From Nocardia abscessus (lineage in GTDB: Bacteria; Actinomycetota; Actinomycetes; Mycobacteriales; Mycobacteriaceae), in assembly GCF_015477775.1 (NCBI RefSeq), contig NZ_JADLQO010000009.1:248001-312000 (forward strand): DNA of 64,000 bases. Reading direction: 5' to 3'. Each line of letters opens with the position of its first letter. The stretch's first letter is position 1. The notes below the pieces were generated by a model. The model saw only the letters and a list, made by a program, of their open reading frames with translations, made no database searches and was not told the DNA's origin. The position numbers and the translations under genes are program-made. This document shows positions 45,701 through 48,298 of the stretch, piece by piece.

Positions 45701-47760
45701 AACGGTGGTGGCATTCGCTGCACCGAGACGAGCAGCGGGCGGTCGTGGCGTTCTACCCCGGAATCGTCGGCAACGCCCCCGGACTTCCGTCCGACGTGTC
45801 GAACTACGCGAACGACTATTCGCGATATGCCACCGCCTCAGCTATCCATGCGAAAGGCAGCAAGAACGCCAGTCGGATCGAGCGCCAAGCTTTCAAAAAC
45901 CTGTATGCCGTCGGCGAGGCGCTCACCCGTTCGGTCACTGTGCACCGCGACATCCCTCCGCCGGTCGTCGCCACAGTGGCGTTGGACCCGGAGGCGTTCG
46001 GCGGCAACGGATCCGGCACATTCGTCATCGGCAACTGCCGGCTCGAGGACGCCGAACACGTGGTCTGGTATGTGGACGGCGTCAATACGCGGCTGCAGTC
46101 GGCGCCGGCCCGCCTGGCGAGTGCGCGGAATCTGTACGAAGAGTTGGTGCGGGCGGATCGTTCCACGAAGGTCGCCGTGGTGTGCTGGATCGGCTACGAA
46201 GCGCCCGCCAACAACAAGGAAGCGTGGGCCTCCAGGCCCGGGCTGGCAGAGGCCGGTGGCCGGCTGTTCGCACGCGACGTGCTGGCATTGCGTGCGGTGA
46301 TCAGCGCGAGATTGTCGAAGCTCGGTTACAGCTATGGGACCCCGGTCGTTGCCGAAGGCGGCGTCGGCGGCCGGTTGGACGGCGTCTTCGAACACGGCGT
46401 GGTCACGGCCTCGCCCGGACGCGGTCTACGGTTCGACAGTGCCGGGGACGCCAGCTGTCGCAATTCCTGGGTCCTGGCCCAATCCGACGATCCGGTCACC
46501 GGTTTCGGCGGGGATGCGCCCGAGGCGCGTGGTCGCTTGCTCGGTGCCGGGCCATTCGGGCTGGGAACCGATCCGGCCACCGACACCAATGCGACGCGAG
46601 TGCGTGCCGAACGCGGTTTCCCTCATTCGCTGGCTCCCTTCGATGGACACGGCGAGTACCTGCAGTATTCGTTGGTCGGCGCCGCACAGCCCACGGAGTC
46701 GTTGCGGCACGCAGCGTGGTGCCTCGCCGGGCGGGGCGACGAGGTGCCTACGGAGCAGCACCGGCCTACCGTCGGCAATCCGACGGCGATGCACCGCATC
46801 CGAGCGAGGGTGGTCGACGCGGCCCGTGATCGCCGTGCTCCGCAATTGGACGCGGCACTCGCCGCACCGGAAGATCACCGCCCCCGGCGCGACCTGCCGG
46901 GACCTGTCGCAGTGGCGACCGATCGGGTCGGCAGTCCGCGGTCGAATTCGGTCGAGGCAGCCGGAGCAGCAGTGGGTCCGCCCGACGTAGCCCGGGCGGG
47001 GCCGAGGCTCGCAGTGCAAGTCGGAAAAGGCGGGCTCGCGGATGCCGGGCGGGCGTGTGCCGAGGCCCTGACGATCGGGGTGAATGCGATCGTCGTGGAA
47101 GTGGGCCGGGCCGCCGGGGATATGGCTGCCCTAGACGCGATGTGCCGGTCGGCAGCCTTCGAGGACGCGGTGCTGTCGGTGGAGGTGCCCGCGGGACCCG
47201 CCTGGTCCGAGTCGGTGGTCCGGGCGAAGGTGAGGGAAATCGCGGCCACGTTGGAGCGGCACGGCATACGAGGGGAGTTGCACGCGTTCGATCATCGAGT
47301 ATTGACGGCAGCCGCGGAGCTGGCCCCGGATCGGCAGCGCGTGGCGATGGTCAACATGCTGACAGTGGTCACCAAGGGGATGCGGGGCGTCGCCGGTTGG
47401 ATGGCTCGTCCGCTGCGGCCGGGAGCCGAGAAGATCGACGCCATCATCGATGATGCGCGGCGTGCGGGGGCTACGGGTATCGCGATCCCGTACCCGTTGC
47501 TGTCCGAGCATTTCGTGCGGCGGACCGTCGAGGCGGAAACAACCCTCGCGGTCTGGGGCGGAACCGGTTCCGCCCGGATACGCGAAATGCTCAGGATGGG
47601 CGTCGGCACGATATGGACGAGAAAGACGGAAGAACTCGCACTCCTGCGCGCGGAGGTCGTCGAAAGCGGATTCCGGATTCCCGAGGCGTTCCCACCCTCG
47701 ACCTCGCCACTGGACGGTCCACCGAGAGCCACGCCGTGGTCCGGGTCCCCGGGGCGATGA
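26626..47760 (+). CDS. Giant multi-domain type VII-associated polymorphic toxin (polyvalent effector)
   Basis: About 7,044 residues, uninterrupted for 21 kb; GTG at 26626 (an in-frame GTG two codons later is possible). Order: WXG100-like export domain (1-370), Pro/Gly/Gln-rich spacer (375-720), SecA-like ATPase (722-1338), papain-fold deamidase-like domain (about 1640-1830), unknown module (1948-2389), helical module (2397-3083), kinase-like segment plus HExxH zincin (3129-3620), CdiA-CT-type tRNase (3660-3789), unknown module (3797-4148), six XRE domains and a sigma-70-like region (4168-4895), NlpC/P60-like domain (about 5000-5170), unknown module, two XRE domains (5657-5816), two DUF1023-like folds (about 5870-6620) and a GDPD-like end (about 6790-7020). 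Nine IGSRP heptapeptides separate modules. Secretion by an ESX system, processing and antibacterial action are inferred. No ESX machinery is in the window. Confidence 0.85.
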   Translation: MPVNGSWSLNPVVELRTLFEGLPTVVRRPIELVVFGGDLPRADVSGMRWMAGELRSKAAAMNRHAEDAEKILAQEDSLGALGDRVREILHLHREGAARLREEALALADQAHAAANDAEKTLCVMFAFGVELAWRIIATLSAAAAAGPAAEVAAAPVVESMLIEGRGKVALMRAGLEQAYKVGAAKTAARLSALGPHQFAFAVGKAAALPAGVDGGVQLMQVGSGDRIPTVKGPNGENPRGIDLKSIEAAAVSGAGGAMGGIAAGTIAPRVFPRLETSRSALGLVQGVAGAVSGLGAAALITGWPEHFEDVLASLLSGGFAGVVDVHGGAHSNLGSPLAKVIDGSGAYVPPDPATVNLSKDAVMRLAGAPQSTKSLTPAAPAPVDSNVETTPRPVNSALPGQAMGAGASLPGENLVSSGLPGATGDGQHELDEPGELAGRLADSGSGDPAPAPDGHANGQTGADGQPADPNSAARQGDRSSADGAGDGAPGVDLPADGDEPAGGAAQNGGNAQGGSGAAQTSEPAHGGGAQASGPGNAQTEDGGQAGSGGGAQAHNAQTGGGIPAAGAGNGQAGGGVPGAGGGGNGQAGGVPGAGGGAQAGSGVASGAVLSGAGGNSGSEPQRSVDHGEDDAQAVGGSRSARAPVGDGVAAHEPAVARPPGSAKVDPPAEVRDASGRHGASGEGPARVTAPTHADAPPAHEPSVVRSEDAAPADARPSVQDGPDRQAEQLAQQLVALPSADPATKQDLTAERQAQFKAAAKKALALYRLRQEELAGESWEQRRHAMEHGDGVESLLRYIDAMREGTGKTPRWNQIKAFLLGEHGFMRQMGTGQGKSMVGALDTLWQLSRGEPVELASGESVRVHHVITTTEVLANEGVREFAPVLRSLGYEVARWDPHNPPGEVERPTVYYMTYDERATAELFDRPPPGKTATIDEADAVLVHNQTVHYQSEGQREIASEVEAAGVYRVRDFLKAVLRSRITAAEDLSVHLEKALHDGPLTAQEAGAVRAMSAEEVGAARTLTARLLREQPEECLDTVSRLWESYARRKFTAEEAEMARAFLDVKAGRLKLNRDFQVFGEGSEKKVQILDEYGKPRSDPKIGTESRWFGGRHKMVEAMFGAPVYSDGTGSKQVTVEDVLGGYEHLHLMSGTLERTAAEIKENFPVEGGLAKVEDFGRSKLVGEEDRIFLTEPEKLRDAVDRVRQLQAEGRPVLVICPFNDLARKFSLMLTKADVEHNAIDARWFAEHRDNNAAEENLLSVKDTAGVRGAVTVGTGMLGRGFDVSISDEVDQLGGVHAHMLGRSPTNPDEDHQWSARAGRNGRNGSFCFNVAASDRLYSEAQQHGARVAVTHYRTAVAKHAEATAEYAGAVRQVGNADAAQPGEAVRAARSKVAATAADVAAAEREMRSLTSPLQNDAADRTYLQRAMRRANQANAPPAAGDFAAASATSPQNTIAAGLPHTGPGAAHTAAGVDQTRSDAGHAGAGMDRAAMEAVHAGPDAVQPHLRGDRFARLAGWLGIPASVQAAAAMFDTDDDDDPLSRLLERAGVSSAAVEALNQHLDHAPPAVVMQADGLTDEQALNHLTPQRNRLAAELGWEPAQVAGAEGVRQVGAAVDTAREELADLLDVPATEVNAATARDVLADAAARLLAPTGTAGDPVTELLVFAASTYLAVTALLDLTVAIHQRSPKSCVNNGVTMMRVLYPDNEHAYHMPDDMPLRGHDAEDTQRAFGGAFRAYGSLDEAAESLKEWPGGSQALVYKWMNKGQVESHLVLLVNDSDRRDAPNLVVVDIAAAPGQVPITPADLAGRPALLNKAVPFQQWRREQQALIERLKEADRGVFAIEFDNEGRPLVRVSATQRSAVASQNPGLPPASLWSSRAPPLRRNEFVLAGHRPSGDGFLPDGSVPADTSQPDTQPSNVGSGPAMPHDEAVRRATASDSMEGRIGSRPPAGRDREPTWYERIAAGFTAADAERTGRATQGGTPELGWLTSVLGVPTAYFDSPVGMTVLGERPEDALAADILSLWHSLGALAAEFENRGFGQWYERTMLRLTSWVVSTPVQRYRNFYSAEQGGIDDRRVPLGASGEVGLAGNLHAVLKTSQGTPGGGVMFDEMWDELGDIVHGIEGYWVRDRLHLTDNLDTFNACIRKGLSPEDAARATFTGKMADRKGFTEVVVGDLDGEPGDYDKVEVTFVRPSRLWEVRCRTLAHQTGVQFPELLNRVGWSAEIARLREHAARQHASMRRTRSHRPGDAEVPADWLSWQQAIEAKVARVEQLAEWVARWWAEQDAQDHAAVTAVAADVVRRHPGARWVTPDTVLLPSRTVVVIAGDGRHDDALTDVLLRNLALRAELATAGYDVRRLKPVVEYDGWGNPAVRAEDLGTVRVGGMRGPGGYIGSRPSSDPGNADRGTADVGTPESNPPIDADELGGLLAEHGVAVGRAATRVLGADVPGGQDVDELSVPEWLYRQCETEGWTPVGAPGRQVLAHGRFRVSVGWPGVGTEMVSHEDLAGRSWQPAGDGPKVAALADAYAWLQETQDQASADRIKAHLLSPARPPLPAEVIAREIDEVTEILRARVPQEQIADPEIRRGIRLAAEGLFASRTLYGHPDIGRANHLHDDAFELREFGVAALYHNGMGVAEDLRHIMDNGVLQGAELREIMSAIVADAWSDLVYGGGRRSDNPEGYDELRSAQLLHARALSYGYDAGTARILGFAVNGTGFDERTGTQMIASPTAAEELRQRWGKMTDGEFHTATRVAEWVAAADLQTLSEADAVVQSIELALEDLMSRRFDPARVFGQVLSEWGARVNDVDEALRLADRFGRLTPEDGHVTVRQALIHRLRGNAEFTHPDSGYRPPDGWLLANRDMRRDHAAKLREIADRLASDPVYTPLDAYRDARSHAAEMRERYSGFRWQVVVGPGAHASDPAVLAATVAARLPESDRSGMSQSVIETMPRVAEIARAQAGDAPVIVVTSSQDTDGRPRLVAQLDYTRPDATDPAPGVTPEELRRELSDVDCRIDIETADALPRGQVWHRLRLDFTRQRIATLPEIAPAVSAAVRSLLPDISGTPPADPAAPGRRPTGPDRFDGYIGSRPEHASAGAESSSGDERERFGNQPTTGRSEGPAGLIGSRPQDESSSGDGAPAGPDFQDLVLAGRESGPAERSLVEDAPGVRVESVTFGNGTRVFAETYTDPVAALEQVLQRKVAAIMDAPVGRTCLILEDDTVYREIVPGQPGNSAALDQGILGSRSATRLGLFDAVTRTNRAAREWSLGPDNEVRGGRAPSAIDATPTGAFAAMFVRQIDGDEVWQHHGMPRSELSTIRERVAYLQSWISDLPIPKEYKPALHRIHGRYMDALAEIEWRAVRTPDEISRRAGLHAEAQAKARLVEAFNLDYPHITIAGFEHPDVPAHVVEEILGALDEMLTRFPGRSNIRGLWIDYLGDENAGAASFAQRDSESTFRTLGIQFSLRNASRPAWTVERGIEMRERGLNPIGDRPFHHDAVHEFIHAIDAVELLSVTLRQVLHEIWSELDELGLIRETEQTWLSRLPAYAFVDGTKAKLREHEALAVGFAETDLHGAAVGTPQWAIHEYVTAGRPPQITPDLIVDLPAQGNQPLSAPYPEGTGDGDVTRPSRDPDPDAVPSGSEAVVPVLGADHGPPGFLQEQRGLQRQNEAAVVLARAGFRVEQHPVESGARLPDFRIEGKLFDCYSPATGRVSNICFEIRRKVYVKRQAERIVVNLADSTADPGELSLALHRHPIPNLREILAIDPHGTVLRLWPGPVTVVGIRPDTGNHGFIGSRPPEHTPEPLDSGPDSAFTSDVRLLNEAVRDGRGPLRGEHFPVPGLRMRSNDPGRNAALRMFSLWQAHVANRGLGKLVSRWDSGATPAARRRVLAELYFWVSQQRYMRQVWAVGRDPSLVGEHGESHPDYFRTRLSDDAPNMDRVGHMAGLRAGVRRDPQTGKWHGGVGTPAFWTTLAIGRLVRNRLDVEAPGNSELQNVVELPGGARVDGNVLYAHEHGRFVIETAQAGDQRTIFDAAVAELAAALDQRSAQPSADVLRRFANAVYLLFQAPLMTRGSDATIRTFAATVFTFAFGRPLRLPHDIDLQAMSRRQPDFVEWFTGALERGLRRAGESDAAGRPDALRETSERDRPPGFIGSRPEEQSEPSLDAARGAWLKALRLEQGMKQKEVAQAAGLTNAALSNIENGRRTSLGAFQQVCRVLGVEGEALTEATRRFYPGVELETDAAAHNSPSGWVTAHRNSRGMTKADLARAVGVTPTRIGEIENGDRPPPNLFYRIARALGVEQQALAEATRSLYPDLVLDLEPTAHDPASPGNWIMTLRHSKDMTQAELARTAGTSAGYIAGIEGGEYTPSSIIFRRICRALEVAPKLLGAATHHFYPDLELELGPGTHDPASPGSWIVALRHDRDLTRTELAKAIGPGWGHLAHIETGNYVPRFAVFRRICEVLGIDDELLRAATRHFYPHIDLDLEPAAHDLGRWITALRHDRDMSRAELARVTGLSTKYLAQVETENRRPRFGTFRRICRALGVSGGLLIQAVRDFYPDITADIDPASHESLGRWIAALRNDEGMSVTELAQRARMPRSTLSSIENNRYLPRLRKLRQLCRAQGVGGDLFLEIVERFYADRYERSGYADEEELFKRYVVTRVGSPEEREVQDEIFERFAWVPKALARRESPDIRDDAVQAAAIGMLSAITNHVPSASFAAHAWASCRAAVFRYRLALRFPDLDNRTRKLVSTVEAQIHRMVAAGAALEDTEIARGAGLKVADVALAREILARPTLRLDAPISGNDRSTHRDVADPVPAGFSDTDFAMTVRAALADMADPATAERLVMLHLVEGMSLARAAERLGLPATAAADVLADTVVRLRGAFDHREPADVTASEQNRPTPWSKARAEQEQPPTPSVSHGDSAPDEGMTRPDGFIGSRPPDPGESSHGEASEETPRTTPWSRLSDSDAHDGVDGEGETAEMATAGTVEARAEPASTRVVETLLGYLTRRDTIYWCQLKPDSLFPDWGWSSDEQLPDLAPDLPLSCIDMVVYAAVAAGALDREQVRAIYNWDDPDDFSRRWVHELPGLLVPAGRRLPSDRDAESRPQHGDVVMWFGTDKPGGDERLMHVAVADGKADRSTGSASVLSFGADCSWLLSQPRRGETRMSGVELTTIADLSNTMLANWSHTVRVEFGPGPWTQPPAIGELRVPPSRESRALRPFNKKNWRREFPGLTEWAERRSDAQQLIAVFDEWEQAAGAAGARTRLIEMVDAAVSSTRMEGALRSSGALPIDGHPQVAVQVDRDGNPTGLKVASMGGHGRVLRKLFTERPDVLDTIPRPGGRLRIAYDDVKLRSDGEVRSEHLQPDDADSSRKSIPGRLLHEYLRLCSEGALDKAGTKLGKSPRRPSFQRWIEALPPSVFKGPDDTSYALTSNGHMLTDRAVEEGCRPPRADQPDDPHGAMAALRRIVLEGPDDVARPTPSTEQPAPLTERASEVFDLGVVSANVTVGKDPSGRWRLLVQPYAPVYPGEVLTQWCAHLHAGSRRRLLNLIRRQLSGRVVDSPTNPGAGPGGYIGSLPTDSSDSEPPASAAQEGSARRADPAAFLPPGPDEDRRAPVHRGASTVPERLPTEEFAADPPDGSAPSAAWPTPNGAQPFRQWLKAARLARGLTQAGLAARMGIPNSATYIGSLERGVTITRDMAVRLLEGLGAPDEIAETVLREYFSDEDGEFPDPWSDRFRHPKDWIIAARTSKGLSRTELAARAGVGLTGLSQKERAQNPRGEFGISPDYALRLLAGLDAPPDIATAFLSRFYPGWSAEARADERGSTGPEGFIGSRPGDDAPSDPVRAGHAGVDPSTDLIGPVDARAGLPTYTPPDAEMRMRADRVLREHWGAGAKPDDLVYRWRRSTTKRGVAAEECAEHAAQNARRARNLSVDEMRALVRVWPEFVGKAGGFPTSVRDRANRWALAKARIALDIAAAATRLSGRERALRAYLLNVEDLLIRAGQRAATVETPGVPAPTVLLERLDTDDPGAGSIMISFGSREPVAEAWHVDGTDRDLRRLDQRMQLACNHYESAMRENPKRPVRVVVWSGTDGHRLAGDMAALSAELDTSSAPYPATRPERQLVVHGNGGRPAKKALAHERAARTVDTVVVCGKSNLGTMSDALAGIASPTDVYYGIASRSSTLAIAKDLPSVQFACRFPTGDAACTNAVLKDVRDRAQRYEKEPFEAGKPIDDEFLLYVDDRTKAPTESLENMGRILAGCPDRVTRHDPAQNGWVRFTEVIQRAVDEQTESVYAGILPRNPHSGVPTLSKTGSDAAIARSAIEKRGGPGAGPQVLLHRGLPDDFTRAGRLAVDNKRWWHSLHRDEQRAVVAFYPGIVGNAPGLPSDVSNYANDYSRYATASAIHAKGSKNASRIERQAFKNLYAVGEALTRSVTVHRDIPPPVVATVALDPEAFGGNGSGTFVIGNCRLEDAEHVVWYVDGVNTRLQSAPARLASARNLYEELVRADRSTKVAVVCWIGYEAPANNKEAWASRPGLAEAGGRLFARDVLALRAVISARLSKLGYSYGTPVVAEGGVGGRLDGVFEHGVVTASPGRGLRFDSAGDASCRNSWVLAQSDDPVTGFGGDAPEARGRLLGAGPFGLGTDPATDTNATRVRAERGFPHSLAPFDGHGEYLQYSLVGAAQPTESLRHAAWCLAGRGDEVPTEQHRPTVGNPTAMHRIRARVVDAARDRRAPQLDAALAAPEDHRPRRDLPGPVAVATDRVGSPRSNSVEAAGAAVGPPDVARAGPRLAVQVGKGGLADAGRACAEALTIGVNAIVVEVGRAAGDMAALDAMCRSAAFEDAVLSVEVPAGPAWSESVVRAKVREIAATLERHGIRGELHAFDHRVLTAAAELAPDRQRVAMVNMLTVVTKGMRGVAGWMARPLRPGAEKIDAIIDDARRAGATGIAIPYPLLSEHFVRRTVEAETTLAVWGGTGSARIREMLRMGVGTIWTRKTEELALLRAEVVESGFRIPEAFPPSTSPLDGPPRATPWSGSPGR
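28120..28500 (+). repeat. Gly/Gln/Ala-rich low-complexity tract in the giant protein
   Basis: Residues about 499-625 are imperfect repeats of GGAQA, NAQTGGG and GNGQAGG units, encoded by degenerate short DNA repeats (GGCAATGGGCAGGC variants). It probably forms a flexible linker between the export domain and the ATPase, and is a likely site of repeat-length variation between strains. Confidence 0.8.
28789..30640 (+). other. Giant protein, residues 722-1338: SecA-like ATPase core
   Basis: The SecA-type motor motifs appear in order. Walker A is MGTGQGKS (residues 828-835), the DEAD box is at 934-937 (TIDEADAVL), and the IDEYGK...ESRWFGGRHKMVEA segment matches the SecA strand before the preprotein-binding return. 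LMSGTLERTAAEI replaces MTGTA, LVICPFNDLARKF begins the second RecA fold, and GTGMLGRGFD (1272-1281) replaces ATNMAGRGTDI. SARAGRNGRNGSF matches the RGRSGRQGDPG arginine-finger region. The helicase core therefore appears intact, but the SecA scaffold, C-terminal zinc motif and signature GTD are altered. Confidence 0.85.
31540..32130 (+). other. Giant protein, residues ~1640-1830: papain-fold glutamine-deamidase-like (Tox-PL) domain
   Basis: A Cys-His-Asp arrangement of papain-fold deamidase toxins. Cys1690 lies in RSPKSCVNNGVTMMRVLYP, His1769 in KGQVESHLVLLVND and Asp1789 in NLVVVDIAAAPGQVP. Length and spacing fit the Tox-PL family, which deamidates glutamines of host proteins. The triad looks intact, so activity is plausible. 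Confidence 0.75.
32467..33792 (+). other. Giant protein, residues 1948-2389: unrecognised module
   Basis: A module bounded by two IGSRP motifs. Its first half is helical and aromatic (TWYERIAAGFTAADAERTG, WYERTMLRLTSWVVS, RYRNFYSAEQGG). The centre has GGGVMFDEMWDELGDIVHG and KGFTEVVVGDLDGEPGDYDK. The end is a small alpha/beta region (PSRTVVVIAGDGRHDDALTD). No catalytic signature was recognised with confidence. Confidence 0.6.
33814..35874 (+). other. Giant protein, residues 2397-3083: helical module, HD-like spacing
   Basis: A largely alpha-helical module. RANHLHDDAFELREFGVAAL, YHNGMGVAEDLRHI and IVADAWSDLVYGGGRR have histidines and aspartates spaced as in HD-type phosphohydrolases, but the pattern is not clean enough for assignment. 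The final 200 residues form a separate alpha/beta unit (FRWQVVVGPGAHASD, VIVVTSSQDTDGRPRLVAQL). Function unknown. Confidence 0.5.
36010..37485 (+). other. Giant protein, residues 3129-3620: kinase-like segment and intact zincin
   Basis: The first half (ALDQGILGSRSATRLGLFDA, TRTNRAAREWSLGPDNEV, DATPTGAFAAMFV) recalls the catalytic loop of HipA/PI-kinase-like folds but lacks the usual D..N..N residues. The second half is a zincin: AGFEHPDVPAHVVEEILGAL, LWIDYLGDE, then HEFIH (residues 3499-3503) as the HExxH zinc motif and REHEALAVGFAETDLHG for the third ligand. The same framework occurs with REFGR in the upstream WXG100 protein. A metallopeptidase activity is plausible here. Confidence 0.65.
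37602..37992 (+). other. Giant protein, residues ~3660-3789: CdiA-CT-type tRNA nuclease domain
   Basis: A close pattern match to the CdiA C-terminal tRNase family: RQNEAAVVLARAGFRVEQHP, then PDFRIEGKLFDCYSP (Asp3693, Lys3699, Asp3702), NICFEIRRKV, QAERIVVNLADS and LREILAIDPHGTVLRLWP. These domains cleave tRNA in contact-dependent inhibition and usually sit at the extreme C-terminus; here the domain is internal, between an HExxH zincin and an unknown module. Confidence 0.8.
38014..39069 (+). other. Giant protein, residues 3797-4148: unrecognised module
   Basis: An IGSRP-bounded helical module: RMFSLWQAHVANRGLGKLVS, YFWVSQQRYMRQVWAVGRDP, then FANAVYLLFQAPLMTRGSDA and TIRTFAATVFTFAFGRPLRL. The MTRGSDATIRTF stretch superficially recalls the Fic motif GNGRxxR, but the invariant His-Pro-Phe is absent. 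Function unknown. Confidence 0.5.
39127..40557 (+). repeat. Six tandem XRE helix-turn-helix units in the giant protein
   Basis: Residues 4168-4643 hold six Cro/CI-type domains starting at about 39127, 39367, 39613, 39862, 40102 and 40348 (80-83 residues apart). Each has W(I/L)xALR at the start, a helix-turn-helix such as TQAELARTAGTSAGYIAGIE, a FRRICRALGV helix and a conserved ending FYPDLEL. The units diverge in sequence but keep the frame, indicating old duplication. Such arrays normally bind DNA; inside a secreted toxin they are unexpected. Confidence 0.9.
40579..41310 (+). other. Giant protein, residues ~4652-4895: sigma-70-like region
   Basis: Directly after the XRE array. The segment DDAVQAAAIGMLSAITNHV, SFAAHAWASCRAAVFRYRL resembles sigma region 2 (DLVQEG...AI..F....F..YA...IR). 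LEDTEIARGAGLKVADVALA and LRLDAPISGND resemble region 3 and its linker. LADMADPATAERLVMLHLVE then GMSLARAAERLGLPATAAAD resembles region 4. The order and spacing follow full-length sigma factors. Core-binding residues are partly lost, so it may mimic rather than replace a sigma. Confidence 0.7.
41620..42230 (+). other. Giant protein, residues ~5000-5200: NlpC/P60-like cysteine domain
   Basis: A papain-like layout: Cys5048 in LPLSCIDMVVYAAVAAGAL heads a helix, then RPQHGDVVMWFG and His5130 in RLMHVAVADGKA, matching the Cys-(turn GDVVxF)-His order of NlpC/P60 and related cysteine peptidases. It could be a peptidoglycan or protein hydrolase. The following residues up to 5572 form an unrecognised module. 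Confidence 0.55.
43594..44076 (+). repeat. XRE helix-turn-helix units 7 and 8 in the giant protein
   Basis: Residues 5657-5816 contain two further XRE-like domains (FRQWLKAARLARGLTQAGLA, then DWIIAARTSKGLSRTELAAR), the second ending in FYPGW like the FYP ending of the first six. They are separated from the main array by about 1,000 residues, so the HTH type was reused in two modules. Confidence 0.8.
44200..46500 (+). other. Giant protein, residues ~5860-6625: two DUF1023-like hydrolase folds without nucleophile
   Basis: Two consecutive copies follow the layout of actinobacterial DUF1023 alpha/beta hydrolases. Copy 1 has MRALVRVWPEFVGKAGGFPT, RVVVWSGTDG and LVVHGNGGRP. Copy 2 has RAVVAFYPGIVGNAPGLPSD, VVWYVDGVNTRL and AVVCWIGYEAPANNK, then VVAEGGVGG. 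Where active members have GHSYGS, the copies have HGNGGRP and AEGGVGG, so the catalytic serine is lost in both. They probably serve binding rather than hydrolysis. Confidence 0.6.
46993..47700 (+). other. Giant protein, residues ~6790-7025: GDPD-like C-terminal domain
   Basis: A TIM-barrel-like pattern of glycerophosphodiester phosphodiesterases: ALTIGVNAIVVEVGRAAGD at the site of the E-x-D metal ligands, RGELHAFDHRVLTAAAELAP as the typical QSFDW strand, and ATGIAIPYPLLSEHFVRRTV, LAVWGGTGSARIREMLRMGV, GTIWTRKTEEL matching the VWTVN...GVDGIITD end. The usual metal ligands and catalytic His are not convincing, so it may be inactive or altered. The protein ends with ATPWSGSPGR. Confidence 0.55.
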
Positions 47761-47921
47761 CAGGTCCGCGACCAGATCGGTCGGAAGGGCCTGAGTTCGC
47801 CTCCGCGTCAGTCGAGACGGCAGTCCATGTCGGTGTCGGGCAGGAAACCGTCGAGCAGCTTCAGGCACACGGTACGCGAATCGTTTCGATCCGGCACGAT
47901 CTCGACTCCACCACTTCGTGA
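47757..47921 (+). CDS. Small protein coupled to the giant toxin gene (candidate immunity)
   Basis: The ATG at 47757 overlaps the TGA of the giant gene (ATGA), giving a 54-residue product (MTGPRPDRSEGPEF at the start, TVEQLQAHGTRIVSIRHDL near the end). Such overlap usually means translational coupling, so it would be made in step with the toxin. It has no recognised fold and is much smaller than known CdiI-type immunity proteins. It may be a small immunity or chaperone, or a remnant of one. Confidence 0.4.
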   Translation: MTGPRPDRSEGPEFASASVETAVHVGVGQETVEQLQAHGTRIVSIRHDLDSTTS

Positions 47922-48298
47922 GCCGGTGAAGCAAGATTCCGCCTCGGTTCGCCGCTCTCCCGGCGACGTCGTCGTATGAAGCCCTCATCCACTGGTGCCG
48001 GTGCATGTCCTGACAGTCCGCCGCGGAACCGCGCTCCCTCCCACGACCCGTGCCTTACAAGAAATGTCCGCAAACTTACAAGAAAACGGTAGAGACCGGC
48101 CCGTACCGGAACCTATTGTGCGAGAGATGCTTTCGCAGTACATCGACGAGAGGAGGTCGACCTGCCCTGGCGCGGGTCAGCCCACGCGCCACTGGTGGGC
48201 TCACGTTTGTGAGCTGCCCGGGGCCGACGTGACGGCAACCGCGGCCCGCGGGTTCCCGGCGGTCGTCTTCAACCTCGATAACCCCATAGGAACCAGTG
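47922..48298. other. Intergenic region with the P450 promoter
   Basis: 377 bp between the toxin operon and the P450 operon. It holds the direct repeat CTTACAAGA (48054-48062 and 48075-48083). No intact gene was seen; short frames here are probably not coding. Confidence 0.5.
48054..48083. promoter_or_regulatory. Direct repeat CTTACAAGA, candidate AraC-type operator
   Basis: CTTACAAGA at 48054-48062 and 48075-48083, 21 bp apart (two helical turns), in front of the P450/hydrolase operon. The reverse complement TCTTGTAAG matches the TCTTGTAG pair upstream of the AraC regulator (50584-50611). Confidence 0.65.
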
